From positions 1 to 20,360 of the forward strand of contig JASLXP010000154.1 in NCBI GenBank assembly GCA_030740295.1: a DNA stretch of 20,360 nt, read 5' to 3'. Below the pieces are notes generated by a model. It worked only from the letters and a program-made list of their open reading frames with translations. It was not told where the DNA came from and made no database searches. The position numbers were made by a program, and so were the translations under genes. The DNA is from Planctomycetota bacterium. GTDB lineage: Bacteria; Planctomycetota; PUPC01; JACPCR01. How positions within the stretch are numbered: the stretch's first letter is position 1; every line of letters starts with the position of its first letter. Below are positions 1 through 9,300 of this stretch, one piece after another.

Positions 1-2
1 AC

Positions 3-503
3 GATCCGACCCGCAAAAGAAGCCGCGGCAGAGAATCCTTCTCAAAGAAAACCGAATTCAGGCTCAAGCATGGAGACGGGCTCCAGCGCTCAAAAGCACC
101 AAACGTGAAAGGCAGACCATTCACGGTCGAGGCGGTGTTCGCCGCGGAAGGCGACGGAGTCGTTGTCGCACAGGGCGGAGTCGGTGCGGGGTACACGCTC
201 TACCTGAAGGACGGGAAGCTAAACTTCGCGACGAAGCATGACAACAAAGGGACGCATATCGTTACCAATGAAAAGATCCCTGCCGGCAAAGTAACCGCCC
301 AGGTTTCCCTGGCAAAGGACGGCACGATCGTCATCACCGTTAACGGAAAGGAAGCCGCCCGCGGAAAGACCAGGGGACCGCTCCTGATGACGCCCATCGA
401 CGGCCTGCAAGTCGGCTCAGACCCAAACTCGCCCGTCTACAATTACAAAGCGCCTTTTCCGCTCCAGGGAAAGGTGGAATCCGTCCACATCGAGCTCGAT
501 TAG
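3..503 (+). CDS. C-terminal tail of a probable arylsulfatase (5' end outside window)
   Basis: The frame is open from the first complete codon (position 3) to the TAG at 501-503, so this is the 3' part of a longer gene; the GTG at 105 is an internal valine, not a start. The visible 166 residues begin with a basic stretch and then form a beta-rich segment with GYTLYLKDGKLNF, a turn, and TIVITVNGKEAA. From family knowledge this matches the LamG-like beta-sandwich that follows the catalytic domain in many PVC arylsulfatases, where the words VAQGG, GYxLYLKDG and VNGK recur. The catalytic CxPxR core would lie upstream and cannot be seen. Two complete sulfatases elsewhere in the window make this reading more likely. 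It ends 156 bp before the convergent membrane-protein gene. A stand-alone laminin-G-like secreted protein is the alternative. Confidence 0.66.
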   Translation, partial: DPTRKRSRGRESFSKKTEFRLKHGDGLQRSKAPNVKGRPFTVEAVFAAEGDGVVVAQGGVGAGYTLYLKDGKLNFATKHDNKGTHIVTNEKIPAGKVTAQVSLAKDGTIVITVNGKEAARGKTRGPLLMTPIDGLQVGSDPNSPVYNYKAPFPLQGKVESVHIELD

Positions 504-659
504 TGAACCCGTCACAAGGCCGTACACATTGGGGTCCCCGGCGGTCTGTCGGCATAGCGACTCCGGCCGCTCCCGAGATACTCCATCAGGTCGTTGAAGC
601 GCCATTAGCAGAAATCATCCATCCTGTCAGATGAGTGCGATTTCATTAGGGCGATGCGG
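504..659. other. Convergent intergenic gap, no gene seen
   Basis: This 156-bp gap separates two converging genes. I see no clear rho-independent terminator; the only local symmetry is a short GGGGTCCCC near 532-540 without a T-run. No RNA gene was recognised. Confidence 0.4.
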
Positions 660-2984
660 CTAAATAGCCTGGTCATTAGGCTGGACATCCACAGCCGATT
701 TCTTAGCGTCTGCCTGACGGCCTCGGACCACAACCAGGATGGCTATCAGCAGCGACACGATACTCGCGGTGAGACCGAGCGTCTGTGAGGCGGGTCTGAA
801 GACAAAATCCACGTTATGGAATCCCCTTTCCACGGCGACGGCGCGATACATGAAATCCGCCTGTTCCACGCGAGCAGGCTGGCCATCGACTATCGCTTCC
901 CAACCTGGATAGAAGGCATCTCGAAGGACCAGTGCGCCGGGCTGGTCCGCGTACACTTCGCAGAAGACATGGTCTGCCGTTTCCTTAACGATACGCGCTA
1001 TTGGCGTCCTTTCCGGCGGCACCGTCTTTTCGTTGGGGTGACCGTGAAGATCGGGTTGTTCCGGAAGGATTACCTGCTGCATCGGGTTCCAATCGCCGCG
1101 AGCAATGAAGTTAAGCGCGGGTTCGTTTGGCATCACTACAAAGTCTGTGGCAAAGCCTATGCGTGGGAGCGCGTGTGGATTCCTATAGGCGAAGAAGTTT
1201 CCGGAGCGGAAAAAGGGCTCGAGGTTTTCGTCCTCAACTTTTTCGTCAAAGAACTGTATCCGCGCACAGAAGAAATCCATCAGCCGACGGCCGTTGGTGC
1301 GTGCGAGGTGCGTATCCGGCTGCATCTGCTGCTGCAGGATGTAGTAACGCTGGAGGGGGTAGAGTCCGCTCTCGTAGCCCCAGGCTTCCGGCAATCCGTA
1401 AGCCATGGTCTTGTGACTGCGCAGTGGAATGCAGTGATCGTTAAAAACGCGATAAGGCCCAAGGTTCGCACGAACGTGATCGGTAAATCTGATCCGATCA
1501 CGCGACTGAGAGGGTGTCAAAAGATCGATGCGGGCAACGGCCGAACCTCTCACAAACGCGACGAGTGGGAAGAAGAGTGAAATTATCAGAAGTGCTCTTC
1601 GCAGGGCCCTTGTCGATACCAGCAGCGAAGAGCCGAGTGATACAAGGGCAAACAGCGTGACCAGAGAATCCTGCACCAGCATCCGCGTCAGGGTGACTAC
1701 TCCATCGAAAGGGGATCGAAGAGGATGAAGCCACTGCGGACCTGAAAGCGCGTACAGCATGCCCCCCCCTGTCATCAGGAACAGCGGCGCCCATACCCAG
1801 TTGACCGGCGTTTTGAGTGGCAGAGAACCTTTACCGTCCGATTCCAGTTTCTGCAGATTGTGAACCCCACCGGCGGTCAGGATGCCTACGCCGAGTGTGA
1901 AGAAGATAATGAAATCAGACACATGTCTGAATATGTGGAAGCCGAGGTAATAGAGCACGTAATAAACGGGAGTGTTTGCTCCCCATGAAAGCAGGAGCCC
2001 AGCGCCAGCGAACACAACCCAGCTCCGATAAACCTTGTCCTTCCGATTCCTGAAGAACCCGTAGCCGGAGAGCAGCAGAGCACAGAGCCCCACATACCCG
2101 GCAAAGGGGGTCGGAACGAATTTCGGAATCCGGCGGCCATCAATCATCTCGAAGGACCAGAGATTCGGCACGACAAGCTCGGCAAAGAATCGCCAGATCG
2201 GCATGGATTCTCCTGACGCCTGTTCCGCTGAATACCCGAGCGCGCGCCTGGAGTAGATGAACATCTCCATCGAAGGGAGGATCTGGATCATGGCCAGACC
2301 GGAACCGATGGCGAAAGCGAGTATGAGGCCGGCAGACGGGCGCCATTTCCGGCCCTTGCCCGCCATAACCAGGTGTACCGCGAGGGGCACGAACACAAAG
2401 ATGCCCACCTCCGGCGCGATCTCCAGGCTGCCCGTCAGGAGCATCAGGCACCACAACAGTGAGAGGAGAATAAGCCTGCCCCCTCCAGGCTCGCGCAGGT
2501 ATCGAATGCATGACCAGAAGATCCAGGGAATCCAGGCCAGCGATGTCAGAACTGGGAGGAATTCGGCCCAGTGGCACACAAAGCCGGAAAACATGTAAAT
2601 CAGGCCACCGCATCCGGCAGCGAACCAACCGCACTTCATGCATTCCCGCGCGAGAAACGCCATGCCGAGGCCGGCGATTGTGAGGTGCAGCGAAATGATA
2701 GGCAAAATCATCTCCGCCCGCGGCAACAGAGCGAACAGCCAGGACGAGAATGGATAGAATGCCTGTGACCTCGGTTCACCAACGTACGGCACACCACAGA
2801 AGATGAGCGGATTCCATTGCGGAAAATCACCTTCTCGAATGCTCGCCGCGAAAAACATCAGCCTTGGATAGGTCAGAGTCTCCATATCCCCCACCAGGTA
2901 TGGCTGGCCCTTCATGAGGGGATACGAGAAATAGATCTGGCAGAGACAAAAGTAAGCCAGCGCCAGGGGGAGTATCTTGCGCAT
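660..2984 (-). CDS. YfhO-family polytopic membrane protein (GT-C-like fold)
   Basis: 774 residues. The N-terminus is a membrane helix (residues 4-22) followed by a loop with GDME (about 32-35) and PQWNPL...GVPY (55-67), a layout typical of YfhO/GT-C membrane proteins whose first outer loop carries acidic residues. Many hydrophobic helices follow up to about residue 470. A soluble region then runs to about 735, ending in LRDAFYPGWEAIVDG, a hallmark phrase of YfhO-like C-terminal domains. One last helix follows (about 735-757) and the tail is cytoplasmic and charged. In Firmicutes YfhO is tied to glycosylation of teichoic-acid polymers; in a Gram-negative-type cell the acceptor is unknown, so transfer of a lipid-linked sugar is inference. 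ATG at 2984 is used; no Shine-Dalgarno is close to it. It diverges from the VWA gene across 254 bp. Confidence 0.8.
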   Translation of the reverse strand: MRKILPLALAYFCLCQIYFSYPLMKGQPYLVGDMETLTYPRLMFFAASIREGDFPQWNPLIFCGVPYVGEPRSQAFYPFSSWLFALLPRAEMILPIISLHLTIAGLGMAFLARECMKCGWFAAGCGGLIYMFSGFVCHWAEFLPVLTSLAWIPWIFWSCIRYLREPGGGRLILLSLLWCLMLLTGSLEIAPEVGIFVFVPLAVHLVMAGKGRKWRPSAGLILAFAIGSGLAMIQILPSMEMFIYSRRALGYSAEQASGESMPIWRFFAELVVPNLWSFEMIDGRRIPKFVPTPFAGYVGLCALLLSGYGFFRNRKDKVYRSWVVFAGAGLLLSWGANTPVYYVLYYLGFHIFRHVSDFIIFFTLGVGILTAGGVHNLQKLESDGKGSLPLKTPVNWVWAPLFLMTGGGMLYALSGPQWLHPLRSPFDGVVTLTRMLVQDSLVTLFALVSLGSSLLVSTRALRRALLIISLFFPLVAFVRGSAVARIDLLTPSQSRDRIRFTDHVRANLGPYRVFNDHCIPLRSHKTMAYGLPEAWGYESGLYPLQRYYILQQQMQPDTHLARTNGRRLMDFFCARIQFFDEKVEDENLEPFFRSGNFFAYRNPHALPRIGFATDFVVMPNEPALNFIARGDWNPMQQVILPEQPDLHGHPNEKTVPPERTPIARIVKETADHVFCEVYADQPGALVLRDAFYPGWEAIVDGQPARVEQADFMYRAVAVERGFHNVDFVFRPASQTLGLTASIVSLLIAILVVVRGRQADAKKSAVDVQPNDQAI

Positions 2985-3238
2985 TGAAATGTGGGGCGCT
3001 GCGACTCTCCTTCATCGTGGAATACAAGAACCGCGGATGAAGAGGCCGCGCATGGTGAGTAGAGTCTCTGTACTAACACAGATGACGAGATCATCCCACG
3101 GATTGCTATTCAGAAAGCTCACAGGCAATCGCGTCCGCGACCCTCTTCATCCGCGGTTAGTCCATCCGCTGCCCTCATCATCCGAGCCCACCCAGACCGC
3201 ATGCGGCGATCCAGGCAAACAGGTAATCTGTCGCGGCT
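2985..3238. other. Divergent intergenic region between YfhO-type and VWA genes
   Basis: 254 bp that must hold the promoters of both neighbours, though I cannot place -35/-10 boxes with confidence. Its visible structure is the 17-bp inverted pair annotated separately. A related CTCCTTCATCGTGG lies at 3007-3020 and further CATCC/CATCATCC words at about 3162-3185. Confidence 0.45.
3029..3158. repeat. 17-bp perfect inverted repeat pair containing CGGATGAAGAGG
   Basis: AACCGCGGATGAAGAGG at 3029-3045 is the exact reverse complement of CCTCTTCATCCGCGGTT at 3142-3158, with 96 bp between. The core word CGGATGAAGAGG recurs as a direct tandem repeat at 19217-19258, so it belongs to a dispersed intergenic repeat family in this genome. 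It could be the ends of a small non-autonomous element or a pair of protein-binding sites; no target-site duplication was found. Confidence 0.7.
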
Positions 3239-5818
3239 ATGGCAGATTCAGTAACGTGGCAATTTGATGAGACTTTCTACTGGCTGGTTCTGGCGATAGT
3301 TCTGGTCGCTGGATGGCTCACGGCCTGGGCTTACCGCGACCGGCTGCCGCGGCGTGCGATCGTATTGTCCACCTTCCTTCGGACGGTTGCGGTTTTCCTG
3401 ATGATGCTGGCCTCAGCGCAACCAGTACTGCGCAGTGTCAAACCGGCACCTCTCCTGGTTTCGTTTCTGTTAGATGCTTCCGACAGCATCACGGCCCGCG
3501 AACGCCGCGAATTCATCGATCGCATAAACCAGGTCAGTTTCCACTTTAGACAAGAGGATTCTTATCGGCTCATCCTCTTTGGCCGGGATGCAAAGGAAGT
3601 TCTGCAGGGCAAAGGCGCACACACGTTTGTTGAGCAGGGCTACGATATCGACACCACGCGAACGAACCTTGCGAGCGCTTTGCGCACGGCCGTTTTTGGT
3701 GCAGACAGCCGTGTCGTGCATCGCATCGTCATCCTGAGCGACGGGAATGAAAATGTAGATCAAGTTGCCGAGGCTTTGTCGCTGGTTCGCAGCACTCAGG
3801 CCAAAATCTTCACCTTCGGCCCGGGTCATCAGAGGGCCGAATCATTCGACCGGCCTTTTTTTGATAAAGTATCCGTTCCGCAGCAGGTCGGCTCCGGAGA
3901 ACGGTTTTACATCCACGTGTTCCTAGAAAACCCGTCCACCACGGAGACCGCAGCTTCGCTCAAGATCCGGTTCGATGGCGCGGTGATTGCAAAGCATTCA
4001 CTTGAGCTGCCAACGGGCGTCAGTCCTTTTCGGCTGGCCTGGCACTCGCCCAGGCCGGGCATCCACAGCGTTCGTGCAGAGCTCAATATTGGCGAAAGCG
4101 GGCCTGCTGTTTCCTCTGCGGCTTTCGTGCATGTCATCGCGAAGCCCAGAGTTTTTCTGGTGGATGCGGACGAAAAACGACGGCAGTTTCTGGCCCAACT
4201 TCTGTCCAAAGATTTTGAGGTCGAAAATGGTGAGGGGCTTCCCGGCAGTTATCAGGATCTGCTCAAGTATGAATGCCTCATTCTGAACGACGTAACGACC
4301 GACATCATCAGTCTGGAGAAGATGGAAATGATTGCGCGGCTCGTCCAGGACGCGGGATTGGGGTTCGTGGTACTCGGTGGTGATGACAAGTCCACTCTAT
4401 CGAGCTATCGGAAAACGAAACTCGAGGATTTGCTACCGGTGAGACTCGACATCCGTTCCGTCAAAGATCGTCGCGATTTCGCGCTGGTGATGGTGATCGA
4501 TCGTTCGGGAAGCATGGCCGGCCAGAAGATAGAGATGGCACGGCAGGCAGCGATTCAGGCCATCAAGAGTCTCAAGCTGGGCGACGTCGTCGGCGTTGTG
4601 GCCTTCGACAGCCAGCCTTACTGGATCGTCCCGATCACGACGCTGGATGAGAACAAGAGCGAGATCATCAGAAAGATAAAAGACCTCGGACAGGGCGGTG
4701 GCACGCAGGCGGGAGTAGCGATGCAGGAGGTCTTCAACGAGCTCCTCAAGCGGCAGATGAACATCCGCCAGCACGTCGTCCTCATCAGCGACGGGATCAC
4801 GGAAGAGCAGAACTTTGTGCCGCTTGTGAAAGACATGGCCGATCATGACATCACCGTTTCGACGGTGGCCATCGGCATCGCGGCCAATCAGCGATTCATG
4901 CAGAAGCTCAAGAACGCAGGTAAGGGTGAATTTTATCACGTGAAGGACGTGAAGACGCTGCCGAACATCATCCTCGAAGACATCGAAGACAGCCTCAAGA
5001 ACGTGAACGTCATCCACTCCGATTTCAAACCACGGGTATTCGAGGAGCACCCCATTATCAACGGTATCGACCCTGAAGGACTCCCTGTGCTGAAGAGCTA
5101 CAGCCTCAGCAAACTCAAGCCCTCCGCGTACAAACCGCTGACGACCAATTTTCGGAATACGGAAGACCCCATCCTCGCCACCTGGGTGAACGGCCTCGGT
5201 AAAGTAAGCGTTCTGCTTTCGGGGCTCCGCGCGGGCTGGCATGGAGCGGGCACTGAGTGGAAACAATTCGGCACGCTCTGGTCGCAATTCATTCGTTGGA
5301 CTTCACGGGCGGATTCAATGGACCACGCGCTGCTTCGCCTGACCATGCGCGAAGGCAGATTGAAACTCGGCATCAGAGCGCCGCTTATTGAAGAAGATTT
5401 TCCGCACTCCGTCCGGGCTCGAATCATCGGCATAAAGGGCCAGCCGCACGAATTGAGTCTCGAGCAGAAAGGTCTCTTCGATTACGAGAGTGAGACAAAC
5501 GTCCCTGCAATCCGTGAGCCCGCCTTGGTCATCGAAGGTGTCCGCGACAACGCCCCGTGGGTGAACGCGTATCCGATTCATCTGCCCGAGCCGGTCTTCG
5601 AAGAGAAGAAGCCCGTGGAATCACCGAATGCCCGCCCTGACGAGGACCTGCTGACAGAACTGGCCCTACAGACAAACGGCGCCTTCGAGCCCGAGCCAAC
5701 GGAGATTCTGAAACGCGGCGAGCGCAAAGAATCGAAGAAGGAGTTCTGGCCTTTGCTGGCGGTCCTGGCCATGTTCGCATTTCTCGGGGATATCACTGTG
5801 AGGCGGCTGTGGGGATGA
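3239..5818 (+). CDS. Membrane protein with two VWA domains flanking a glutamine-amidotransferase-like domain
   Basis: 859 residues. Two N-terminal membrane helices (about 13-31 and 41-61) are followed by a first von Willebrand A domain (about 72-200) with DASDS at 79-83, T142 and SDG at 167-169. A beta-rich segment follows (210-300), then an alpha/beta domain with RVFLVDAD...VLGGDD (304-400) resembling the GATase-1-like domain of such proteins. A second VWA domain (412-590) has a full MIDAS: DRSGS at 421-425, T489 and D518. A final helix lies at about 835-851. This architecture is known from large uncharacterised VWA membrane proteins related to BatA/aerotolerance-type operons; function is not established, and metal-dependent protein binding on the outer face is inferred. 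The start is constrained by an in-frame TAA at 3224-3226, leaving ATG 3239 as the first start; no Shine-Dalgarno is seen. It stands alone between divergent and convergent neighbours. Confidence 0.8.
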   Translation: MADSVTWQFDETFYWLVLAIVLVAGWLTAWAYRDRLPRRAIVLSTFLRTVAVFLMMLASAQPVLRSVKPAPLLVSFLLDASDSITARERREFIDRINQVSFHFRQEDSYRLILFGRDAKEVLQGKGAHTFVEQGYDIDTTRTNLASALRTAVFGADSRVVHRIVILSDGNENVDQVAEALSLVRSTQAKIFTFGPGHQRAESFDRPFFDKVSVPQQVGSGERFYIHVFLENPSTTETAASLKIRFDGAVIAKHSLELPTGVSPFRLAWHSPRPGIHSVRAELNIGESGPAVSSAAFVHVIAKPRVFLVDADEKRRQFLAQLLSKDFEVENGEGLPGSYQDLLKYECLILNDVTTDIISLEKMEMIARLVQDAGLGFVVLGGDDKSTLSSYRKTKLEDLLPVRLDIRSVKDRRDFALVMVIDRSGSMAGQKIEMARQAAIQAIKSLKLGDVVGVVAFDSQPYWIVPITTLDENKSEIIRKIKDLGQGGGTQAGVAMQEVFNELLKRQMNIRQHVVLISDGITEEQNFVPLVKDMADHDITVSTVAIGIAANQRFMQKLKNAGKGEFYHVKDVKTLPNIILEDIEDSLKNVNVIHSDFKPRVFEEHPIINGIDPEGLPVLKSYSLSKLKPSAYKPLTTNFRNTEDPILATWVNGLGKVSVLLSGLRAGWHGAGTEWKQFGTLWSQFIRWTSRADSMDHALLRLTMREGRLKLGIRAPLIEEDFPHSVRARIIGIKGQPHELSLEQKGLFDYESETNVPAIREPALVIEGVRDNAPWVNAYPIHLPEPVFEEKKPVESPNARPDEDLLTELALQTNGAFEPEPTEILKRGERKESKKEFWPLLAVLAMFAFLGDITVRRLWG

Positions 5819-5880
5819 GGGCGCGGAGCTACTCGTCTTAAGAGGTGAAAGCGGTAACAAGTTCCTACGGCGCTGGTGGG

Positions 5881-6155
5881 TCAAGACGGAAGAGCTTTTA
5901 CGGATCAAAGAAATGGGAGTCCTCTTGTTCAGGGGCGAAGCCCCGGTTGTTTGCCTAGCCCAGCCCAACGGGCTGGGTTCAGAGAAGGATTGCCAAACAG
6001 GGGCAACGCCCCGTCCATTTGCAGAATGTCTGTCGGGCAATTGGTCGGGGGGTTGCCCCTTTGGTTGTCCTTCATTGCTTCCCAGCCCGTTGGGCTGGGC
6101 TAGGCAAACAACCGGGGCTTTGCCCCTGAAATCCGTAAAGACACCCCCGTCTTGA
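5881..6155. repeat. BIME-like compound palindrome, about 275 bp with 48-bp arms
   Basis: The arm at 5930-5977 and the arm at 6081-6128 are reverse complements with a single mismatch over 48 bp. Symmetry continues outward: TCAAGACGG at 5881-5889 pairs with CCGTCTTGA at 6147-6155, and CTTTTACGGAT with ATCCGTAAAG. It continues inward through GAAGGATTGCC versus GGTTGTCCTTC. Each arm also contains two local hairpins: GGGGCGAAGCCCC (5932-5944) and CCCAGCCCAACGGGCTGGG (5959-5977) on the left; CCCAGCCCGTTGGGCTGGG (6081-6099) and GGGGCTTTGCCCC (6114-6126) on the right. Further GGGGC-AAC-GCCCC type hairpins sit in the centre (6000-6012, 6047-6059). Placement between converging genes is typical of REP/BIME elements; it may act as a two-way transcription terminator or mRNA 3' end protector. 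Confidence 0.88.
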
Positions 6156-6210
6156 TCTACTGGTCTCTCGAGGAATTCAACTGGAAACACGAATCTCGAG
6201 GCGGCTTGGT

Positions 6211-6284
6211 TGGGGTAACGGCTTCATTCACCGGGCACGAGTTTGCGATAGCTCCAGACCCGGCTAAATAAAGCCGTTACTCCA
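6211..6284. repeat. Second inverted-repeat element (26-bp imperfect arms)
   Basis: TGGGGTAACGGCTTCATTCA starts at 6211. Its imperfect reverse complement, ending GCCGTTACTCCA, closes at 6284. Arms of about 26 bp differ at a few positions and enclose a 22-bp loop. The GTAACGGCTT...AAGCCGTTAC word resembles REP-type repeats. It lies about 80 bp beyond the kinase gene's stop codon and could terminate transcription from either side. Confidence 0.72.
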
Positions 6285-6366
6285 ACAGCTTACGTCAGAA
6301 TTCTTCGTTGTAGTACAAGCTACCGCACTCCAAAGAGCGTCCCCCGCATCACGAGTTCTCTCACCC

Positions 6367-9300
6367 TTACACCCCGACAATATCTGGCATCTGCCAGCTC
6401 TTTAGAGCGGCGGTCACCGTCTCTTTCAGTGAATCTTCCGGCACCCATCCGAATCCACGAATTCTCATTTCGTGGGCCAGGCGCTCGAATGACTCTTCAT
6501 CCAGTGTAGGTGTTCCGGAACGAATGCCCGTGGTCTCGTTCGAGGGGCATTGCTGCAAAAGAAAATTCGAAAGGAACGGTTTGATGGTTTTATCCAGACT
6601 TTCCGCTGCCGGGAACTCGAAATCCCAATCGAGCTCCCACAGCAGGACGGTCTGATCGGAACTGCCGGAGAGTGCGTATCGGCCGTCGGGGCTGAATTTG
6701 ATGGCCTTCAATTCTTTGGTGTGGCCTTCGAAGGATCGAAGCATCTTTCCGCTGGTCATACTCCAGAGCTGCAGATTCTGATCGAGCCCTCCGAGCAGCA
6801 TGAACTGGCCATCGGGGCAGAATACCGCGGAGGTGATAGCGACATCCGTCTTGAGCATTCCACGCTGTTCGCCGGTTCGTGTACCCCATATTCGCAGGGT
6901 GCCGTCGAGGCTGCTGGTGACGAACCGCTTTCCATCCGGCCGGAAACATGCGGAGGTGATGACCTCTTCGTGCCCCTCATAGGCCCGCACGCAATTACCG
7001 GTGTCAAGATCCCAGAGCCTGATAGTGAGGTCTTCGCTGCCGGAGATGGCCCAGCGTCCGCTGGGATGAAAATCGACACAGGTGACGGGGTCATTGTGCG
7101 CTTCAAAATCGCGCACCGGCTGCATGGTATCGAGATTCCAGAGCCTGACCGGCGCCTCGCGCAGCACCTCGCCCGTACCGAGTAAAGCCAGTTTGCCATC
7201 GGGGCTGATGGCGCCGGCTTTGACTCCCTGAATGCACTCGATAACGGAAATCTGGGTGCCGCTTTCAAGATGCCAGAGCCGCGCGCTTGCGTCCCCGCCA
7301 CGTCCGATGCCGGAGCAGGTCAAAGCGAGAGGTTCACCGGCCTTCATGACGATGGCGTTGATGACGCTCTCGTGTCCGACGAGTTCGTGTACTGGTTCGC
7401 CCTTCTGAATGTCCCACAAGGTCAGGCGGCCGAGCGCGTCTCCAATCATGACCATCCTGGAATCCGAGGTAAACTCCGCCGCTGTCACCGGCCCGTCTGC
7501 ACGAATAGTGCGCAGGCGCCAGCCGTTCCGCAGCGAACGCTTTCGGCCGCGCAGCCCGCATTCATTCCACAGGTGCATGATGCCCGGGTCCCGTTCGTAA
7601 CCAGGAATAATCCTGGCTTTTTGGACCAGCGTTGCCGCTTCCGAGGGCCTGCCTGACGCCAGATGATCCTTGATTTCGGTCTGAAGCTTGTTGGCTTCAT
7701 GCTGCCTTTGAAGTGCCTCCTCCGACGAAACGATTTCCGCAGGTACCAGTGGCGCCGGAGGCCAATCGGATCCGAGAATCCAGAAACGCAGTAGCCTGTC
7801 CCACCCGCCCCATACGCAATACCGGCCGCTCTGGTTGAGCTTCACTGGCGCTCCGTTTCCTGCAAACGCGCGTGAAGTGAGAATGCACTGGCCTGTAGAG
7901 ATTCTCCAGAGACGGAGCGTGTTATCCCGGCTTGATGAAACGCAGTAATTGCCTGCGCCATCAAAGCACATACTGAAGATCTCAGAACTGTGGCCTTTTA
8001 AGACACCGATCTCTTCTTCTTCGTGGATGTCAATAACGTGGATGTTGTTTTCACGGGTAGAGACCAATCCCGTCCGCCCATTTCTGCTGATGGCGACTCC
8101 GGTGATATTCATTGCGGCGAATGGCATCCGCTCACTTTTTCCATCGACGAAGTCGATGGCGTAGAAGGAACGCCCCTCGGAAAAAATGCCTCGCCCGGCC
8201 GGCCCGGTTGCAGCAAAGTGTTCGACTTTTTCGACGGGCTTCGTGGATTGGATCAATCTGCCGTCTGACATGTCCCATTCAGTGAAGCGGCCTGTCCGGC
8301 TGAAGGTGATCGCCCGGTTGCCTTCTGAATCCATGGACAGAAACGACACGTCCCATTTGACCTGTTCAGAGGACCATAGGCATGCCCGCCGCTGCACATC
8401 CCACATGCGCAGCGAGCGGTCGTTGCACGCGACCAGGACCCTGCCGCCATCACCGGTAATGGCTACGGAAGTGAACGCTACATCAGGGAGCTTGACCGTT
8501 TCGAGGCATTCGGCCTTCTCAAAATCCCACATCCGAAGGGAGGTGTCAGGTTCGAGGCCGACAGAGGCACCCCATGCGCCATCATGGCTGAGGGCCACGT
8601 CGCGGATGGGGCCGTCGTGGCCCTTGAGCTCGAGTTGCCGGCCGCCTCCAAAGAGAAACGACCTCTTGATTTCATCGGTGATTTCGCCCTGTAACAGTTG
8701 CTTTGCTTTTTCGGTCTCACCGGCCATGACGAGGGCGACCGCGGCGCGCTTGAGCACCTCCTGAAGATGTTCTTTTCTGACCTGCGCCTCCCGGTAGGCG
8801 TTGAGAGCTTCGGAGTACTTGCCCGCGCCGGTCAGAGCGTTGCCCCAGGCTGTCCATGCGTAGGCGGGCACGTCCGAATCTTTGCACGCGTCCTGCAAGA
8901 CTCTTTCGGCCTCGACCGCCTGTCGCCTCTCCATATGGATGAGCCCCATCATGTAAGAACCGCGCCATCCCTGCGTGCCGGATTTGCAGAGCTCCTGGAT
9001 GTGGTTACTCACTTCCTCATCCGTCTGATTGCCGACCCGCCATTCCAGCAGGTTTCGATTGTAATTGGCCTCGAGATGGTTGGGATCCGCGGACAGTGCG
9101 CGTCCGAGCATGACTTTTGATTCTTCCACCCGGCCAAGGTCGTGAAAACTGAGTGCGCGATTGTTCATGTCATCAGCCACGAGCTGCGCCTCTGAAGGCG
9201 CCTCGCGGGGGTAAGGTGTGCCGACCACCTCTTCGAAAACTTCGGCCAGTGCTTCTCGCGTTTCCTCGAAAGACTGGTATCGATCTTCGGGAGACTTTGC

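Larger units (their letters stand above)
5819..6366. other. 548-bp convergent intergenic region filled with inverted repeats
   Basis: No gene was found. It lies between the 3' ends of the VWA gene and the kinase gene. It holds a large compound palindrome (about 5881-6155) and a second inverted pair (6211-6284). Translations through the palindrome, such as words like PVVCLAQPNGLG, arise from the repeat itself and are not evidence of a protein. Confidence 0.75.

Noticed and set aside
103..107. GTG start at 105 for a small stand-alone protein
   Set aside because: The frame is open back to position 3, and the preceding residues fit the linker before the sulfatase beta domain.
816..1580. Plus-strand open frame of 254 codons inside the YfhO-type gene
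   Set aside because: Antisense of the conserved C-terminal part of the membrane protein; no family resemblance.
2977..3267. Small plus-strand open frame of 96 codons in the divergent gap
   Set aside because: It runs through the inverted repeats, overlaps the starts of both flanking genes and lacks recognisable features.
4433..5287. Minus-strand open frame of 284 codons inside the VWA gene
   Set aside because: It overlaps the well-supported second VWA domain and shows no domain of its own.
5666..6190. Open frames running through the 5881-6155 palindrome on both strands
   Set aside because: The protein words repeat because the DNA is palindromic; the frames overlap the end of the VWA gene and have no independent support.
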